From NCBI GenBank assembly GCA_020027655.1, contig JAHKKJ010000136.1, forward strand, positions 1 to 8,092: a stretch of 8,092 nt of DNA, read 5' to 3'. This DNA is from Deltaproteobacteria bacterium (GTDB taxonomy: Bacteria; Desulfobacterota; Binatia; UBA9968). Under the pieces are notes generated by a model. The model was not told the origin of the DNA. It worked only from the letters and a program-made list of their open reading frames with translations, and searched no databases. Positions 5,927 through 8,092 of this stretch are shown here, in pieces (within the stretch, counting starts at the first letter, position 1; each line of letters starts with the position of its first letter). The translations under genes were made by a program, and so were the position numbers.

Positions 5927-6078
5927 GTATTTGAATCCCGCGCGCGGTTTGGGGTCTACAGCGTCTTTTACCTTTCACTTTCATCGCTTCTCGCCAACTC
6001 TTTGGATTCCAATATCAAAAGTAAAGATCCCCCGTTCCGTCGTGACGTTACGACCACACCTCCATTCGCACTCTCCGG

Positions 6079-8092
6079 TCAGTCCCGCGTACGGGACGAC
6101 TGATCCAGCTTTTGCAGCTTCAGGAGAAATCCGCGGTGTGCCTTTTGCATCGGGGCAATCTCTCCCCGACTGCGAACCATCTCTCGAATATCGCGCTCCA
6201 GACGGAGCCGTCTCAACGCCCTCGCCCGCGCCACATCCTCGTACACACCCATCAGGCCTCCTACCCACATGGAGTACTCCCGGTTGCTGATTCGGTGCTG
6301 GCCATATTCGCGAATGAACCGATCCGATTGCTCCAGCAGCACCGGGGTGGACTTGACTCGCGCCAGCACAGGCACCACGGTGAAGAGGCGCTGCTGCCAC
6401 CGGACATTCTGCAGAACGTCCGCGGGGTCGCCGTTCGAAAGCTGCAGCATTGTCAGATAGGCGTCGAAGGCATTCAGCAGTGCGCTGTGCGCGACGGCTA
6501 CGTCGCCTGCTGCTCTGCGACCCACGTAGCCTGCGAGCTTGCGCAGGGCCTGCGCGAGTTTGAACGGGTCCCCAGAGCGCTCGAGGGCGAGCATACGTTT
6601 AACGGCACTGACGAGGAACGGACCTTGCTCCCGGACGAACCGGACATACTGAGCTTCGCTGATCCTCCCATAGCGTGACAGCTTCTCCAGCGCTGCGAGC
6701 TCGTCGTCGGCGCCCTCGATCTTGAAACCGGCGCTCAGACGTGCGAGCAGCGAACGGTGCCGTTTCAATGCATCCTCTATGACCTGGCGTATGGAGCCCA
6801 GCCGCGCGCCGGCCCCAAAACCGTTCACTACCGTGCCATTCACCAGCTCGAGTACGTGAATCGGCAGGATGTCGCCTTCCTTTCCCTTCGGAGCACTGAA
6901 GGTGAGGCCGATCCAGCGGTTCTCCCCTGGCTGCATGCGAGGCGCCGTGATGATCGAACCGGGCTTCAACGCGACGTCACGTCCGCCCACCATCCGGACC
7001 CGTGCTCCCTTCAGCCGCTCCAGAACCCGCCGGTCGATCTCGATCCTCAGTGTCATGTCTCGCACGATCGTCGCGGCATTGTGGATGATGGCGTAGAACA
7101 CATCGCTCGCGTCAGCTCCCCTCGCCGGGGTCGTTGACAACCCCATGTTGCGCTGCGCCTTGTTGTTGTCGTTGATCACACGCAGATCCGTGGTCGGCCA
7201 CCCCGGCGCGTTACCCACCAGACTTGGCCCCACGAACGGGTCGCCCTGAGTGGAGATCTCGACGGCAAGGCACAGGTGAGTGGATGAGACAGCGTTCAGA
7301 TGCCAGTGGTATGCGGGCGTGACGAACGGACCCACATCAGCAGGGTTGAACGTGACTGTTGGATCCGGATCGGGGAACGATACATCCGGATCTACCGAGC
7401 CCGCGTCCGCGTAGTTGCTACCCACCCCCAGCTTCGAGACAAGAAAATGCGCCGTGACCACGACGCTGCCGGACGCAGCAACCACGTTGCGACGCACGCG
7501 CGCGAATGCCCAGTTGTCCCCGATGATTCCCATGCCGTTTCCTGCGTCCTCGTTCTCCGGCTGGTCGTTCGGGAACGCTCCGGGCAATGTGCCGCGCCGG
7601 TTCCACACGTCGCTCGTAGCATAGAACACGGGATGCGTGGACGGCTCGAGGCCATTGTCGCCGCTTGACGGACTGTCCGTCCAGTCTCTGACGTAGAAGT
7701 CGTCAGCAGCCTCGATGTCTGTGATCTTGAAAAAGAACGGATCGATCGAGACGGAAACGGCAGTCATGCCGTCTGTTCCAAGCAGCGTGTTCGTCGCCCA
7801 GTTGACGTTGCGAAGGTACGTGACGCCTTGGGGAAAGTTCCCGGCGATCGGCGTGTTGTTCGCCGAAAACGCTCCGTAGAAGTGCTTGCCGAGCGAGACG
7901 AGCCCCGCGTAATCCCCAATCGGATTCGACGCAGCGTACGTGCCGTTCTGGTCCGGCACATTCGCCAGCGTCAGATCGGTCGGGGCTGTTGCGAAGCCGT
8001 CGTTCGACAACTCCACGTGCGTCTCCCAACGGTTGCCGCTGCCCGGGTTGTTGAGCCGCTGATAGAGAAATGCGACCTTGCCGCGGACATTG
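6079..8092 (-). CDS. Large exported protein, BNR/sialidase-like, 3' part
   Basis: The frame is open to the right edge, so the true start and any signal peptide lie outside; 670 residues are visible. The first part (FLYQRLNN, WETHVELSNDGF, IGDYAGL, KHFYGAFSANNTP, FPQGVTYLRNVNW) resembles the end of BNR/Asp-box beta-propeller surface proteins annotated as sialidase family. No complete Asp-box (SxDxGxxW) lies in the visible part, so enzymatic activity cannot be claimed. A beta-rich middle follows (about 120-430; FPDPDPTVTF, and a segment with FSAPKGKEGDILPIHVLELVNG that looks like an immunoglobulin-like or sandwich domain). The last 220 residues are helical and charged (QVIEDALKRHRSLLARL to the end). 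No LPXTG, PEP-CTERM or autotransporter barrel is seen at the C-terminus. The role is unknown; binding to surface or extracellular glycans is the best guess. The stop is followed by the peptidase remnant region. Confidence 0.75.
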   Translation of the reverse strand, partial: NVRGKVAFLYQRLNNPGSGNRWETHVELSNDGFATAPTDLTLANVPDQNGTYAASNPIGDYAGLVSLGKHFYGAFSANNTPIAGNFPQGVTYLRNVNWATNTLLGTDGMTAVSVSIDPFFFKITDIEAADDFYVRDWTDSPSSGDNGLEPSTHPVFYATSDVWNRRGTLPGAFPNDQPENEDAGNGMGIIGDNWAFARVRRNVVAASGSVVVTAHFLVSKLGVGSNYADAGSVDPDVSFPDPDPTVTFNPADVGPFVTPAYHWHLNAVSSTHLCLAVEISTQGDPFVGPSLVGNAPGWPTTDLRVINDNNKAQRNMGLSTTPARGADASDVFYAIIHNAATIVRDMTLRIEIDRRVLERLKGARVRMVGGRDVALKPGSIITAPRMQPGENRWIGLTFSAPKGKEGDILPIHVLELVNGTVVNGFGAGARLGSIRQVIEDALKRHRSLLARLSAGFKIEGADDELAALEKLSRYGRISEAQYVRFVREQGPFLVSAVKRMLALERSGDPFKLAQALRKLAGYVGRRAAGDVAVAHSALLNAFDAYLTMLQLSNGDPADVLQNVRWQQRLFTVVPVLARVKSTPVLLEQSDRFIREYGQHRISNREYSMWVGGLMGVYEDVARARALRRLRLERDIREMVRSRGEIAPMQKAHRGFLLKLQKLDQSSRTRD
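6082..6097. other. Stem-loop at the end of the large exported-protein gene
   Basis: GTCCCG-CGTA-CGGGAC is a perfect 6-bp stem with a 4-nt loop that overlaps the last codons of the exported-protein gene. No T run follows on either strand, so it is not a classical Rho-independent terminator; it may protect the 3' end of the message or be chance in GC-rich DNA. Confidence 0.3.

Larger units (their letters stand above)
5488..6078. other. 591-bp region without an intact gene
   Basis: It separates the large secreted-protein gene from the four-gene signalling unit. It contains the metallopeptidase remnant (5816-5926), the terminator-like hairpin (5740-5759), the 12-bp inverted repeat pair (5626-5738), the weak promoter and the ribosome site of the FecR-domain gene. 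Between 5927 and 6078 no feature is recognised. The mixture of a gene scrap and repeats suggests an old deletion or insertion scar at this junction (inference). Confidence 0.65.

Noticed and set aside
6082..6097. Stem-loop as Rho-independent terminator of the exported-protein gene
   Set aside because: No T tract follows on the minus strand; kept only as an unassigned stem-loop.
1..8092. CRISPR arrays, tRNA or rRNA genes, transposase genes, phage genes
   Set aside because: No tandem spaced repeats, no RNA gene signatures and no recombinase or transposase motifs were seen on either strand.

Overview
The window carries genes only on the minus strand, so transcription runs from high to low coordinates. 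The gene types (an OmpA-like lipoprotein with a +2 alanine, a FecR-domain exported protein, a large secreted BNR-like protein, a CHASE2 sensor kinase and an NtrC-class sigma-54 activator) point to a diderm bacterium, probably environmental and fairly GC-rich. I cannot name a genus or a phylum from the sequence alone.

Layout in transcription order. (1) 8092-6079: the 3' part of a large exported protein whose start lies outside the window. Its first part resembles sialidase/BNR-type surface proteins; its last part is helical. (2) 6078-5488: about 590 bp without a convincing intact gene. It holds the C-terminal scrap of a YpfJ-like zinc metallopeptidase (5926-5816), a terminator-like hairpin just after it (5759-5740), a 113-bp segment bounded by a perfect 12-bp inverted repeat (5738-5626), and the leader of the next operon. 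(3) 5487-545: a tightly packed four-gene unit: FecR-domain protein, OmpA-like lipoprotein, CHASE2-PAS histidine kinase and NtrC-type response regulator. The gap between the first two genes is 10 bp, and the next two junctions are overlaps of 7 nt and 4 nt. (4) 544-117: a 428-bp intergenic region with a near-perfect sigma-54 (-24/-12) promoter and, upstream of it, two related 18-bp dyads placed like enhancer sites. (5) 116-1: the start of a second receiver-domain gene, cut by the window edge.

How it may work (inference): the FecR-like protein and the peptidoglycan-binding OmpA-like lipoprotein sit in the periplasm/outer membrane next to the large periplasmic CHASE2 sensor. The kinase would phosphorylate the sigma-54 activator encoded directly after it. 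That activator would bind the two dyads and fire the -24/-12 promoter to make the second receiver protein, giving an envelope-to-sigma-54 cascade in which one regulator switches on another. All the catalytic residues needed for the kinase and activator are present.
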